A DNA stretch of 64,000 bases from Sulfolobales archaeon (GTDB taxonomy: Archaea > Thermoproteota > Thermoprotei_A > Sulfolobales > NBVN01): assembly GCA_026413885.1 (NCBI GenBank), contig JAOAKA010000004.1:1-64000 (forward strand). The letters are read 5' to 3'. Of the stretch, positions 1 to 8,149 are shown in pieces; the stretch's first letter is position 1, and every line of letters begins with the position of its first letter. Below the pieces are notes generated by a model. The model made no database searches. It had not been told where the DNA came from and worked only from the letters and a program-made list of their open reading frames with translations. A program made the translations under genes and the position numbers.

Positions 1-416
1 AAGTTAAGGTTTTCGTGGCAGTAGCTACACTATGGGAACTAGCTAGAAAGACTATAAACGAGGTATGCGAACAGCCTTTCAGACATGCTGATGAGTGTGA
101 GACATCGATATCACTAGCACTATATCCGGAGTTAGTGAATATGGAGAAAGCCGGTAAAGAAACACCACCTACCTTCATAGACCACAAGTATATGGGTGGT
201 ACAACGTATATGCCCGAGGAAGGAGGTTTTCCACACCATAACATCTCGGCATTCTACTTCCAGAAAGACACTCTAAAACTCGGTATCTTAGGTGATGCGA
301 CTAAAGCATCAGCAGATAAAGGAAGGAAGATAGTTGATGCTGCGGCACTCAAGCTGTCTCAATTCATTAAGGACCTACTCACCAAATTCCCACCTGGAAC
401 TAGTCCGTTTGCATAA
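1..416 (+). CDS. Creatininase-family amidohydrolase, C-terminal part (cut by window edge)
   Basis: The reading frame is open to base 1 with no stop, so this is the end of a longer gene; the GTG at 15 is only the first start-like codon inside the window. About 138 residues are visible. The motif RHADECETS matches the creatininase signature (usually HAGExETS), which supplies acidic and histidine metal ligands, and it is followed by LYPELV as in that family. These enzymes are cytoplasmic metal-dependent amidohydrolases acting on small cyclic amides, including creatinine and the formamidopyrimidine intermediate of archaeal flavin synthesis (ArfB). The substrate cannot be told from this fragment. 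A T-rich stretch follows the stop at 416. Confidence 0.8.
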   Translation, partial: VKVFVAVATLWELARKTINEVCEQPFRHADECETSISLALYPELVNMEKAGKETPPTFIDHKYMGGTTYMPEEGGFPHHNISAFYFQKDTLKLGILGDATKASADKGRKIVDAAALKLSQFIKDLLTKFPPGTSPFA

Positions 417-453
417 TTAGTGAAGAAGTCGGCTATCAGTAGCTAAGAGAATA

Positions 454-467
454 CGCATTTTTTATTT
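454..467 (+). terminator. T-rich transcription stop
   Basis: A run of six T followed by ATTTAT lies 40 bases after the stop of the creatininase gene, in the gap between two convergent genes. Archaeal termination commonly occurs at such U-rich tracts. No hairpin is evident. This is a placement by pattern only. Confidence 0.3.
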
Positions 468-537
468 ATAGTCTTACGTTGTTTCTATCTGTGCGCCAGC
501 TAGGACTCTAAACTAATAGCTAGCTAGTAGATAGAAT

Positions 538-1152
538 CTAAGTATATCTAACTGCCGGCCATAGAGATACTCCAAAAAACTTCAGTTTCTCTTCTGCTTT
601 CTTCATCACCTCCTCTATGTAGTTCCTCCCTGTAGTGTCTATAGCAACTATTAGGGGTCCGAAGTTCTCTACTTCGAGAATCCATAAAGCTTCCGGTATT
701 CCGAGGTCCAACCACTCCACACTGATAACCCTCCTAATCGCTTGAGCAGCGAGTACGGCGGCCCCTCCTGTAAATATTGCGTAAACAGCTCCATGTTTAG
801 AGCACGCCTCAGCTGTTTTAGGACCCATACCGCCCTTACCTATAATCAGCTTCACACCGGTTTTCTCTACTACTTCGGATTCGTAAAGTTCTAATCGAGT
901 ACTTGTTGTAGGTCCAGCCGATAGCACCTCCCATGTGCCGTCTCTTCTTGCTACAACCGGTCCACAGTGATATATAACACCTCCCTTAAGGCTTACGGGC
1001 AGTAGTTTACCTGCTCTCAAATACTCAATGATTCTTCTATGAGCTGCATCTCTAGCCGTTACGATTACTCCACTTAAGTAGAGTATGTCACCGACTCTCA
1101 GAACTCTTATGTCTTCCTCTCTAATAGGAGTCTTAAGGCTATATGTAGCCAT
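538..1152 (-). CDS. fumB: Class I fumarate hydratase, beta subunit
   Basis: 204 residues, the usual size of the separate C-terminal (beta) subunit of two-subunit, oxygen-sensitive [4Fe-4S] fumarases/tartrate dehydratases. Family features seen: LSGVIVTARDAAHRR near residue 27, the central GKGGMG loop near residue 105, and the LGIPEALWILEVENFGPL segment near the C terminus. With the alpha subunit it interconverts fumarate and malate in the cytoplasm as part of the citric acid cycle. It starts 10 bases after the alpha gene stop, so the two are one transcript. Symbol usage varies for archaeal homologues. Substrate (fumarate rather than tartrate) is inferred from the archaeal setting. Confidence 0.9.
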   Translation of the reverse strand: MATYSLKTPIREEDIRVLRVGDILYLSGVIVTARDAAHRRIIEYLRAGKLLPVSLKGGVIYHCGPVVARRDGTWEVLSAGPTTSTRLELYESEVVEKTGVKLIIGKGGMGPKTAEACSKHGAVYAIFTGGAAVLAAQAIRRVISVEWLDLGIPEALWILEVENFGPLIVAIDTTGRNYIEEVMKKAEEKLKFFGVSLWPAVRYT

Positions 1153-1162
1153 AGCCTACCCC

Positions 1163-2029
1163 CTACTGAATCACCTGAAAATCACCGCTGGGTTTTACTA
1201 TAGCTGTAGCACGCCTAGAAGCCCAGCACTGGAAAACTACTGCTACTGGGTAGGAAGCTGGGTGTCTATGGGAGTAGTCTAGATGTACAGCTAGAACAGT
1301 TGTTTTCCCACCGAGCCCCATTACTCCTATACCTAGTTCATTAATAGCCTTAGCAAGCTCTCCCTCCAGCACTGCAAGCTCTGGATCCTCATTTAGTGTA
1401 CCTATCTTTCTCAGAGTGGCTGCCTTCTTTGCTATGAAAATCGCAGTGTCAATACCTCCACCAACTCCAACACCAACTATCGTGGGTGGACACGGCATAG
1501 CACCTGCTCGATACACAGCATCAAGAACTACCTCTCTAAGAGCATCAAAACCCCTACCTGGGGGCACCATACGTAAAACAGTTGGATACCCTGAACCACC
1601 TCCCTTAGGTACTACAGTAAACTTGAGGCTGTCTCCGGGAACTAGTTCCCAGTAGATCTGGGGAACATACCTCCCGGTGTTATCCCCCGTATTAACGTTC
1701 TTAAATGGATGTACACTGTTGGGTCTCAAGGGAATTTTCTGTGTCGCCACTCTAACAGAGTTTATGAGGGAGTCTCTAATGTACCGCACGCCCGGAAATT
1801 CGTATCCAACGTCAACATAAAAGGTTATTGTCCCGGTATCCTGGCATACTGGACGCATAGTCTTTTCTGCTAGCTCTATGTTATCCAGTATAGATTTGAG
1901 CTGAGCTCTAGCTACATCGTTCTCCTCTTCCTGGTACGCCTTAATTAAAGCTGCCTTAACATCGGGAGGTATGTATATAACAGCTCTCTCAATAGCCTCT
2001 ACCGCAGCTCGCTCTATTGCTTCTATCAA
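1163..2029 (-). CDS. fumA: Class I fumarate hydratase, alpha subunit
   Basis: 288 residues, matching the N-terminal subunit of class I fumarase. Three cysteines that ligate the [4Fe-4S] cluster are visible in their expected settings: RPVCQDTGT, AMPCPPTIVGVGVGG and VFQCWASRRA. The glycine-rich segment VVPKGGGSGYPT is also typical. It catalyses reversible hydration of fumarate together with the beta subunit that follows 10 bases downstream. The start is TTG at 2029; no ATG or GTG lies upstream before an in-frame stop near 2048, and the protein is full length from here. The 390 bases upstream hold no convincing gene. Confidence 0.92.
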   Translation of the reverse strand: MIEAIERAAVEAIERAVIYIPPDVKAALIKAYQEEENDVARAQLKSILDNIELAEKTMRPVCQDTGTITFYVDVGYEFPGVRYIRDSLINSVRVATQKIPLRPNSVHPFKNVNTGDNTGRYVPQIYWELVPGDSLKFTVVPKGGGSGYPTVLRMVPPGRGFDALREVVLDAVYRAGAMPCPPTIVGVGVGGGIDTAIFIAKKAATLRKIGTLNEDPELAVLEGELAKAINELGIGVMGLGGKTTVLAVHLDYSHRHPASYPVAVVFQCWASRRATAIVKPSGDFQVIQ

Positions 2030-2419
2030 TCTAATACTCAGGCTAGCTCACCACTACTAGCTAAGCTAGTGAATCATTAATATTAATAGGTGAATCCTTC
2101 GGGTGAATGTAGTGAGCAATTGAAAATCTCTCTTCAGCTCGCGCTTCACTCAGCTGTGGCTTCATCAAACTTCGCATCTCAGTTCTTGGAATATATTTTA
2201 AGTCTGACTCCGAGCTACAAGATATACATGCCGATTCCGACCCCGGCTGAGTCTATTAAGTTGCCGACTATTTTCTCTCACGACTACAGTGTAATATGTG
2301 TGAGAAGAAAAAGTCTTCAATATATATCAACTTTACCTTACTTACTCAACTCTGTAGCCGGTAGTGCCGACATACTTCATATATAGCTCTAGCAAGCTAC
2401 TGTGACTCGAACTAATCTA
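2030..2419. other. Intergenic stretch of 390 bases, no convincing gene
   Basis: This lies between the fumarase operon start and the end of the cysteine-cluster gene. A 98-codon frame (2090-2386, plus strand, GTG start) is open here, but its composition (many Ser, Leu, Tyr, His) and lack of any recognisable motif make it look like chance. Regions near 2040-2090 should carry the fumarase promoter on the minus strand. I see no tRNA or other RNA fold that I can defend. Confidence 0.4.
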
Positions 2420-2902
2420 CTACTTCGTGGGGCCGAATCTTGCTATCTCTACTAAGTGGTTGGGCCACGGAGCTAGTGTGTACTTCTTCAACCACTCTTC
2501 ATCAAACTCTATCTCTTTCAGTCTACTGACTATATCATCTATTAACTCACGCGAAATTCTTCCTGACGATACTGCGGGACAGTCGAGGTCGAGATACACT
2601 ATCTTCTCCCCAGTATTGAAATCGTAGTATACCATTACAGGCCACAGCCTGCAGTCTAGAGGTCTCCTAGAGTATATAGCGCAGAGTCCCTCCCCATCGA
2701 GGTACTGACACGGAATTCCACCTCTAGATCCGACAGCTCTCAGGTTCCCGAATCTCGTACTTACCTCGAAGCTACTCTCTCTAAACTCTCCCTCCTCTTC
2801 AGGGAGGAGGACTGCGTAGAAGCGTTTACAGCAGTTTTCACCGCAGTTTGAGCATATAGAGCTGAAGTTAACGAATGCGAACTTATCTGATTTCCTACTC
2901 AT
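2420..2902 (-). CDS. YkgJ-type zinc/iron-chelating cysteine cluster protein
   Basis: 160 residues. The N-terminal CSNCGENCCKRFY (residues 17-29) and a later CQYLDGEGLCAIYSRRPLDC cluster (roughly residues 72-91) match the CxxC...CC...C...C...RPxxC pattern of the YkgJ/PF03692 family, thought to bind Zn or an Fe-S centre. The molecular role of the family is not established; some members are annotated as Fe-S oxidoreductases. The gene starts at ATG 2902 and stands between the fumarase operon and an MFS gene on the same strand, with gaps of 79 bases or more, so it need not be co-transcribed. Confidence 0.75.
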   Translation of the reverse strand: MSRKSDKFAFVNFSSICSNCGENCCKRFYAVLLPEEEGEFRESSFEVSTRFGNLRAVGSRGGIPCQYLDGEGLCAIYSRRPLDCRLWPVMVYYDFNTGEKIVYLDLDCPAVSSGRISRELIDDIVSRLKEIEFDEEWLKKYTLAPWPNHLVEIARFGPTK

Positions 2903-2980
2903 GGAGGGTCGAGCCCTTGTCCAAGATAAATGTTTAACTCAGGGTATTTAAACAGCGATGCCCTTACTACTTCACAGATT

Positions 2981-4201
2981 TTACTTAACCGCTACATCGG
3001 GAGCAGCCCTCTTCGCTATAATCGACATAAAGATCCTCCCAATAGTTGACGCAGTGAAAACTGCGTTCATAGCAGCTAAGCTAATTGAGGCTATTGAAGC
3101 ACCCAGTCTCGAGGCTGCGGAAGCTAGAGTGTTAGAGCTAATGTTCAATAACGCTATGAAGTAAACTCTAGAGGCCCTCTTTGGTAGGTATAGAGTGTAG
3201 ATATTGTTAGCTAAGTGATAGGCCGCCCAGACAAATCCTGAGTATATCTCCAGTGCCAGCTGACCTGGGAGGGTAGGTAGGATGGTGAAGGCAACCGGTA
3301 TCGGAGATGTAAGTATTATCCCTGTATAAAGGGTTTTCTTGAGTCCGATTATTCTAGATACTCTACTCCACACTCTGAATCCTAGGGATTGACTTAAATT
3401 TGCTGCTATAGCCTTCAGAGTTACCCATGTTTCGTTACCTCCTAAAACGTTGAGTAAGTAGTAGTTCCATAGAGCACCCGGTAGATTTACTATGAAGGTA
3501 AACACAGTCACAATCATAGTGTACGACGAGTAGTCACTATTTCTAGCTATATCGGAGAAGTCCGCAACTATCTCTCTCAGAGACCTACCGGATATAGAGG
3601 GACTTAAGTCTTTAAGCATCAGCAAGAAGACTGAAGACACTATTGAAAACACTAGAGATACTATGTAGGAAGCTATATAGCTATCTCCCTCAGACAGAAA
3701 GCTGAAGAAAGTCGTTGCTGTAGCTAATGCGAGACTGTTAGCGACCATGTTCAGAGAGCTGATCGAACCGAAGAACTTCACAGCTCTCTCCTTACCGACG
3801 AGGTCAGCTCCTACATCACCAGACGCAACTCCAGCTATAGACCCTGAGAGCTGAGCTACAGCTATATTCAATAGAAATAAACTCACTCTGTGCTGCTCGG
3901 GTAACAGGTGGGTAAAGCCGATTGAAGCCCACAAACACCTATTTAAAATACCGAAGAGTTTCCAGAATAGTATCCTCCTAGCTCTAAAAGCTGGAACTAG
4001 GATAGAGCCGAAGAAATAGCCGAGGCCGACAGAACCTAGCTGAATGAGGACCATCGTCCCGAGCAAGTTGAGATCGAAATCGAGCACCTTAATTGCGTAA
4101 GCTTGAGCCATAGTGGTTGAGATGCCTACTGAGAAGTTGTAGGTAGCCGACTCTACCCTCCAAATACTTAGAATCCTAGCTCTCTCCCTTTCGATAGACA
4201 A
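2981..4201 (-). CDS. Major facilitator superfamily transporter
   Basis: 406 residues, almost wholly hydrophobic with about 10-12 predicted membrane spans, the usual size of an MFS permease. The protein begins with a short charged cytoplasmic segment (MSIERERARILS) and then a span containing FSVGISTTMAQAYAI. A glycine-rich loop (GSVGLGYFFGSI) lies between early spans and a charged central loop near residue 200 separates two halves. No substrate can be inferred. It lies 19 bases downstream of the MscS-like gene, so it may be the third gene of that transcript (RCK-like, MscS, MFS). Confidence 0.75.
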   Translation of the reverse strand: MSIERERARILSIWRVESATYNFSVGISTTMAQAYAIKVLDFDLNLLGTMVLIQLGSVGLGYFFGSILVPAFRARRILFWKLFGILNRCLWASIGFTHLLPEQHRVSLFLLNIAVAQLSGSIAGVASGDVGADLVGKERAVKFFGSISSLNMVANSLALATATTFFSFLSEGDSYIASYIVSLVFSIVSSVFLLMLKDLSPSISGRSLREIVADFSDIARNSDYSSYTMIVTVFTFIVNLPGALWNYYLLNVLGGNETWVTLKAIAANLSQSLGFRVWSRVSRIIGLKKTLYTGIILTSPIPVAFTILPTLPGQLALEIYSGFVWAAYHLANNIYTLYLPKRASRVYFIALLNISSNTLASAASRLGASIASISLAAMNAVFTASTIGRIFMSIIAKRAAPDVAVK

Positions 4202-4220
4202 CTAGCAGAACACCAGTAGG

Positions 4221-4985
4221 TCAGAATTCTACGTCGACACCTGTGTCTCTACTCTTGAGTTCGAGTACTACTTTCTCACATACCTTCTCAACTTTACCTA
4301 TGTTCATTATATCTATAACTACATCGAATACGTACGAAGACTCCGTTATAGATCTCAAACTTACTGAAGGCTCTGCGATTAAGTCCTCTCTCACGCTTGA
4401 GAGTGATGAAGTGACTAGTTCTCTAGCTCTAGCTATGTCGTAGGTTTTTGGAATCTTAACTGTGAGCTTTAGTGATAGTCCGTAAGTACTCATTCTGTTT
4501 ATGACTGTTGTATGAGAGATCTTCGTGTACGGTATGTATACTCTCTCCCTCTTAAGTGTTTCAAGAATTACTCCGAGAGAGTCCATTCTCGCCACTCTCC
4601 CCTGAATTCCGTCGACCTCGATCCAGTCTCCTTCTTTAAACGCCCTCATATTCCTCACATAGAGCTCCGACCCAATATTCCTCAACACGTCTGAGAACAT
4701 TATCGTAATCCCCAAGCCTACGACTAGAAGAAGTGCTACGAAGACCTGGGGTTCTGCGGCTACGAAGCTTATAGCCATTAATATAGCTATCGCATAGATA
4801 ACTGCTTTAAAGAACATCATGAATCTCTCGAGAAACTCGTGTTCCTCAGCTTTAACAATGAGGGAAACTGCTTTATCAGTATACTTGACTACTATGTAGG
4901 CTACTAATATCACTAAAGCTGCTTGAATCACTCTGACGATATAGCCTTCCAGCCAGCCGGCTAGTATATCCAGTACTGACTCCAT
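4221..4985 (-). CDS. MscS-family small-conductance mechanosensitive channel
   Basis: 254 residues. Membrane spans near residues 15-35, 55-75 and 80-100 are followed by the MscS beta domain, with NIGSELYVRNMRAFKEGDW and IEVDGIQGRVARMDSLGVIL being close to the conserved post-pore sequence. The C-terminal half is an alpha/beta cytoplasmic domain. Members open under membrane tension to release solutes on osmotic downshock. The protein is compact, near the size of E. coli MscS (286). It starts 12 bases after the RCK-like gene, so the two are probably co-expressed. Confidence 0.88.
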   Translation of the reverse strand: MESVLDILAGWLEGYIVRVIQAALVILVAYIVVKYTDKAVSLIVKAEEHEFLERFMMFFKAVIYAIAILMAISFVAAEPQVFVALLLVVGLGITIMFSDVLRNIGSELYVRNMRAFKEGDWIEVDGIQGRVARMDSLGVILETLKRERVYIPYTKISHTTVINRMSTYGLSLKLTVKIPKTYDIARARELVTSSLSSVREDLIAEPSVSLRSITESSYVFDVVIDIMNIGKVEKVCEKVVLELKSRDTGVDVEF

Positions 4986-4996
4986 CTCTAGACACC

Positions 4997-5713
4997 CTAT
5001 CCTGGAGGTCTTCTCGATTCTAGTGCTGTATATACCCTCTCAGCCAGCATAAAAACCTTGCTTAACTTCTCCACCATCGAGATAGAGTCTTTCTCTGTAG
5101 GTGCTGCAACTACCAGTAAGTCTCCCTCAGTAAGAGTATATTCACTAGAGGCAACGTAGTGATGCTCTCTATCGTAAAGTGCTATAAGACCTCTAGCACC
5201 ACTAACTTCACTAGCTAAATCATGTAGTGAGATTCCAAGTCTAGCTTTTCTAAAAACTCTACATACCGCTAGGTTAATGTCTGCGAAAGTATGTATAGGT
5301 ATCTCAACCCACGTATCCAGACCTATAATAGCGCCGAGAGCTCCCTCAACGAGAGAGCTTATCGAAATGAGGAAGTCGTACCCACAGTTTCTATAATCTC
5401 TAAAATCACTAGTGTAGAGAACATAGGCGATCGTGAGTGGAACCCCACCTTTCTTTAACTCTCTACCCAGCTCGCAGAGAGTACTCTGAGACTCTACGTT
5501 CACTATAGCTACATCAATATATCTTAAGTCTACTTTCTCTAAGGTTTCCACACCCTCTGAGACTTCACTGGCTAGAGAATCTATCTGCGGGTTGAGTAAA
5601 TCCTTACTCAGAGCCACCAACTTTACGTATGCTCTACTATCGTACTTTCTAATTGCTTTTACTAACATAGAGATAGACCTATCTTCCGCAATAACTAAGT
5701 ACCTCATACTCAT
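4997..5713 (-). CDS. RCK/TrkA-like regulatory protein
   Basis: 238 residues, soluble. The N-terminal part (residues 1-115) has alternating beta strands and helices but no clear GxGxxG dinucleotide motif. Residues 135-215 resemble a TrkA-C (RCK_C) domain: a start like VEIPIHTFADINLAVCRVFRKARLG, then GARGLIALYDREHHYVASSEYTLTEGDLLVVAAP, where the GD(x)L(x)V ending is typical. Such domains bind small ligands and gate K+ transporters or channels. The immediate downstream gene is an MscS channel, suggesting ligand control of that channel. The assignment of the C-terminal domain is good; the role is inferred. Confidence 0.65.
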   Translation of the reverse strand: MSMRYLVIAEDRSISMLVKAIRKYDSRAYVKLVALSKDLLNPQIDSLASEVSEGVETLEKVDLRYIDVAIVNVESQSTLCELGRELKKGGVPLTIAYVLYTSDFRDYRNCGYDFLISISSLVEGALGAIIGLDTWVEIPIHTFADINLAVCRVFRKARLGISLHDLASEVSGARGLIALYDREHHYVASSEYTLTEGDLLVVAAPTEKDSISMVEKLSKVFMLAERVYTALESRRPPG

Positions 5714-5787
5714 CTAACTCGATATAGTGAGAGAGATTAAAATCTGTCTAATTAAAATCAATTCATCCTATAGATCTGGGCTGTGTC

Positions 5788-6573
5788 GTGGGGAGATTCG
5801 AACTTAGAGGATTCAGAACACTGGTAACTGCTTCAACCCGGGGCATCGGTAGAGGGGTGGCAGAGGTTCTACTTGAGGAGGGAGCTCGAGTATTCATAAG
5901 TGGAAGAAGTAAGGAGTCTGTCGAGAGAGCTCTAGCTGAGTTGAGACCTCTCGGTGAAGTCTATGGATATCCCGCTGATATCACAGTTCGAGAGCAGGCT
6001 GAAGACCTAGTTGAAAATGCGTGTGAGTATTTAGGAGGTTTAGATGGGTTAGTTTACGTGACGGGGCCGCCTAGACCTGGAACATTCTCGGAGCTCGACC
6101 TCAACGACTGGGAATTTGGTGTGAAGCTACTTACAATGAGTGCTATCTGGATAACTCGAAAAGCTCTACCCTGCATTGAGAAGTCTGAGAGAGGCTCTCT
6201 AGTTTACGTAACTAGCACCGCAGTTAGGGAGCCGATACCTAATCTAGCACTCTCCAATGTCTTGAGAGTCTCAGTGCATGGTCTTGTTAAGACTCTCTCT
6301 CGCGAGTTGGGGCCTAAAGGCATTAGAGTTAATGCTGTCGCTCCCGGCTACGTAGTTACAGATAGAACTACTCAGTTAGCGAGAGATATATCGGCTAGAA
6401 CGGGGAAGAGCGTTGAAGAAGTTTTCAGTGAGTGGTCGAGTGAGGTGCCCTTGAGGAGGTTGGGCACCCCTAGGGAGGTGGGGTATGTTGTAGCTTTTCT
6501 ACTGAGTCCACTATCTTCCTACGTATCTGGAGTTGTCGTGCCTGTTGACGGTGGTCGCACAAGATCTCTCTAA
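5788..6573 (+). CDS. Short-chain dehydrogenase/reductase, FabG-like, atypical active site
   Basis: 261 residues with a classic SDR Rossmann fold: cofactor loop TASTRGIGRG near residue 13, the NNAG-equivalent YVTGPP near residue 90, VYVTSTA with the catalytic Ser region, and the C-terminal AVAPGYVVTD and SYVSGVVVPVDGG. The usual YxxxK catalytic pair is replaced by SNVLR, as in a known FabG-like SDR subgroup that lacks the Tyr. The reaction is therefore uncertain. The start is GTG 5788. The JAMM-motif gene follows 13 bases after the stop, so both are likely on one transcript. Confidence 0.85.
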   Translation: MGRFELRGFRTLVTASTRGIGRGVAEVLLEEGARVFISGRSKESVERALAELRPLGEVYGYPADITVREQAEDLVENACEYLGGLDGLVYVTGPPRPGTFSELDLNDWEFGVKLLTMSAIWITRKALPCIEKSERGSLVYVTSTAVREPIPNLALSNVLRVSVHGLVKTLSRELGPKGIRVNAVAPGYVVTDRTTQLARDISARTGKSVEEVFSEWSSEVPLRRLGTPREVGYVVAFLLSPLSSYVSGVVVPVDGGRTRSL

Positions 6574-6586
6574 CTGTGAGTGCTAG

Positions 6587-7282
6587 ATGCGAAAGTACGA
6601 GAAGCTCTTCCGCAGTAGCTACTCTGAGAATCTGTCTACTCTAGTCTTACTTGCTGATGGACTACACTCTCTATCTGCAGAATATGGCTGCAACACATCT
6701 GGAGAAGTATCTGGTAGGATTGTATATGTATACTACAGTAACTGCTCTCTAGGTAGCAATCTCTTTGAGCTGGATGAGTTGAGAGAGCGCGGTGTAGAAG
6801 TTCGCCTTATCGACGGTGCCGGCGGTAGGTCCGGTAGAGAGCTATTAGAGATAGCTCTCTCCCAAGCGCTTGAAGCACTGAGTGAGTTGAGACAGTACAC
6901 ATATATAACTCTTCAGAGAGGGATCGAGTACAGCTTGCTGGTGTTGAGGAGTGGTGAAGTATACGTAGCTGAAGGCGGTGTGGGAAGGATTTCTCTACCC
7001 TACGTGGAGGGAGTGATACTTGAAGCACACACTCACCCACTAGACTGTGCTCCGTCTGAGAGAGACCTAAATACTGCTGTGACCAGGTTCATGGAGGGAC
7101 TATACACAGCAGCAGTAGTCAGCCCTCTCTGTTCTACTGTAATCTATAGAGTCTCACCTCTATCTGAAGAAGACCTAATCTCCCTTAGAAATATGTCAGA
7201 ACTATTCGCAGACCTCGAGAAGACGAGGCAGCAGACCCTGGAGTTAGGCGGTATTAGAGTCTTAGTATTGAGGTTTCTCTAA
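6587..7282 (+). CDS. JAMM-motif (JAB/MPN-like) protein of unknown function
   Basis: 231 residues. Around residues 147-160 it reads EAHTHPLDCAPSERDL, which carries the HxHP...S..D metal-binding signature of JAB1/MPN metalloproteases. Families with this signature include deubiquitinases, archaeal desampylases, RadC-like proteins and enzymes that cleave sulfur-carrier conjugates. The N-terminal 100 residues do not resemble a standard MPN core, and I cannot place the upstream catalytic Glu with confidence. The gene is 13 bases behind an SDR. I would call it a candidate isopeptidase-type metalloprotein, unproven. Confidence 0.6.
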   Translation: MRKYEKLFRSSYSENLSTLVLLADGLHSLSAEYGCNTSGEVSGRIVYVYYSNCSLGSNLFELDELRERGVEVRLIDGAGGRSGRELLEIALSQALEALSELRQYTYITLQRGIEYSLLVLRSGEVYVAEGGVGRISLPYVEGVILEAHTHPLDCAPSERDLNTAVTRFMEGLYTAAVVSPLCSTVIYRVSPLSEEDLISLRNMSELFADLEKTRQQTLELGGIRVLVLRFL

Positions 7283-7366
7283 GCATACTTACCTATAGCT
7301 GGAGAACGCGACCTCGTACGTCATTGGGTCATTGTCTCTAAACCACGAAGAGTACTAATTCACTGT

Positions 7367-8149
7367 TCTACCAGATAAAATCTTCAATAGCTAGGACTGG
7401 TATGATGTAGTTTTTATCATATCTACCCGCCTTATAGAAGTTAGCAGGAACCATATTCACCGTAATCATGCTCTTTAGTCACAGCTATAATGCACTCTCT
7501 ATCTCTATACGTAATTACCGGCTCTCTCAGGAGCACTCTACATATTCTACCGTAGCTGTGACACGACTCGCTGTTCTCTACACAGCTAACTGCGACAGAG
7601 TATGCGACCGGCATATAGTGCCTAGTTCCATGCATTCCGAATTCTGAGTCTACACTGTATTTGATTATGGAAGCCGGCAGTAGCTGTTGATCAGCTACTG
7701 TCTCCCCCGGTTTACGCATACTGCTATAGATCTCTTCAGAGTGTTCCGTAATGATTGATTTTGAGTCCTGCAGGAAGTCTCCTTACAGCGACCGCACAGT
7801 ACTCAGCATCAACTTGTGGAATTGGTGTGTTCGAGCTTAACCATAAATGCGGGCTCTCACAGTAGTTACTAGCAGAGGCTGTGAGAACTTTTCTATCGCA
7901 GAGGACTCCGAGAATGTGTTGTTTAGTAGTTTTATAGGTGCTGCAGCGAACTGCGAAGATCTACGCTCGCAGGGTTTTAGGATATCTTTAGCGATGCGTT
8001 CTCGTAGAGCTTACAGCACCTGACTACCTTCAGATAAACCCTGCCGTCGTCATCTATCAGCGATCGAGGACTTCATCAACCACTAGTCTGTAGTTCTCGA
8101 AGTTAATAACTACTTGCTGAAGGTCTGACTCACCCAGTAGCTCTTGAAG
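7367..8149 (-). pseudogene. Decayed protein gene with several frameshifts
   Basis: Read on the minus strand, coding-like stretches follow one another in different frames: about 8149-8057 (SDLQQVVINFENYRLVVDEV), 8054-7977 (DDDGRVYLKVVRCCKLYENA), about 7985-7837 (AAAPIKLLNNTFSESSAIEK), then 7782-7441 (GDFLQDSKSIITEHSEE running through an intact 92-codon piece that starts at ATG 7719), and finally about 7455-7367 (VNMVPANFYKAGRYDKNYII, stop at 7367). Joined, they would make a protein of roughly 250 residues. At least four frame changes are needed, too many for sequencing error. The family is not recognised. It directly follows the SufB-like gene on the same strand and its first frame overlaps that gene's stop. 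Confidence 0.65.

Noticed and set aside
2090..2386. 98-codon plus-strand frame upstream of the fumarase operon
   Set aside because: No motif, odd composition, and no ribosome-binding or promoter support; treated as chance in an intergenic region.
2958..3164. 68-codon plus-strand frame
   Set aside because: It lies opposite the C-terminal end of the MFS gene and has no independent support.
7441..7719. 92-codon minus-strand frame as a complete gene
   Set aside because: Coding-like sequence continues upstream and downstream in other frames; it is a fragment of the decayed gene at 7367-8149.
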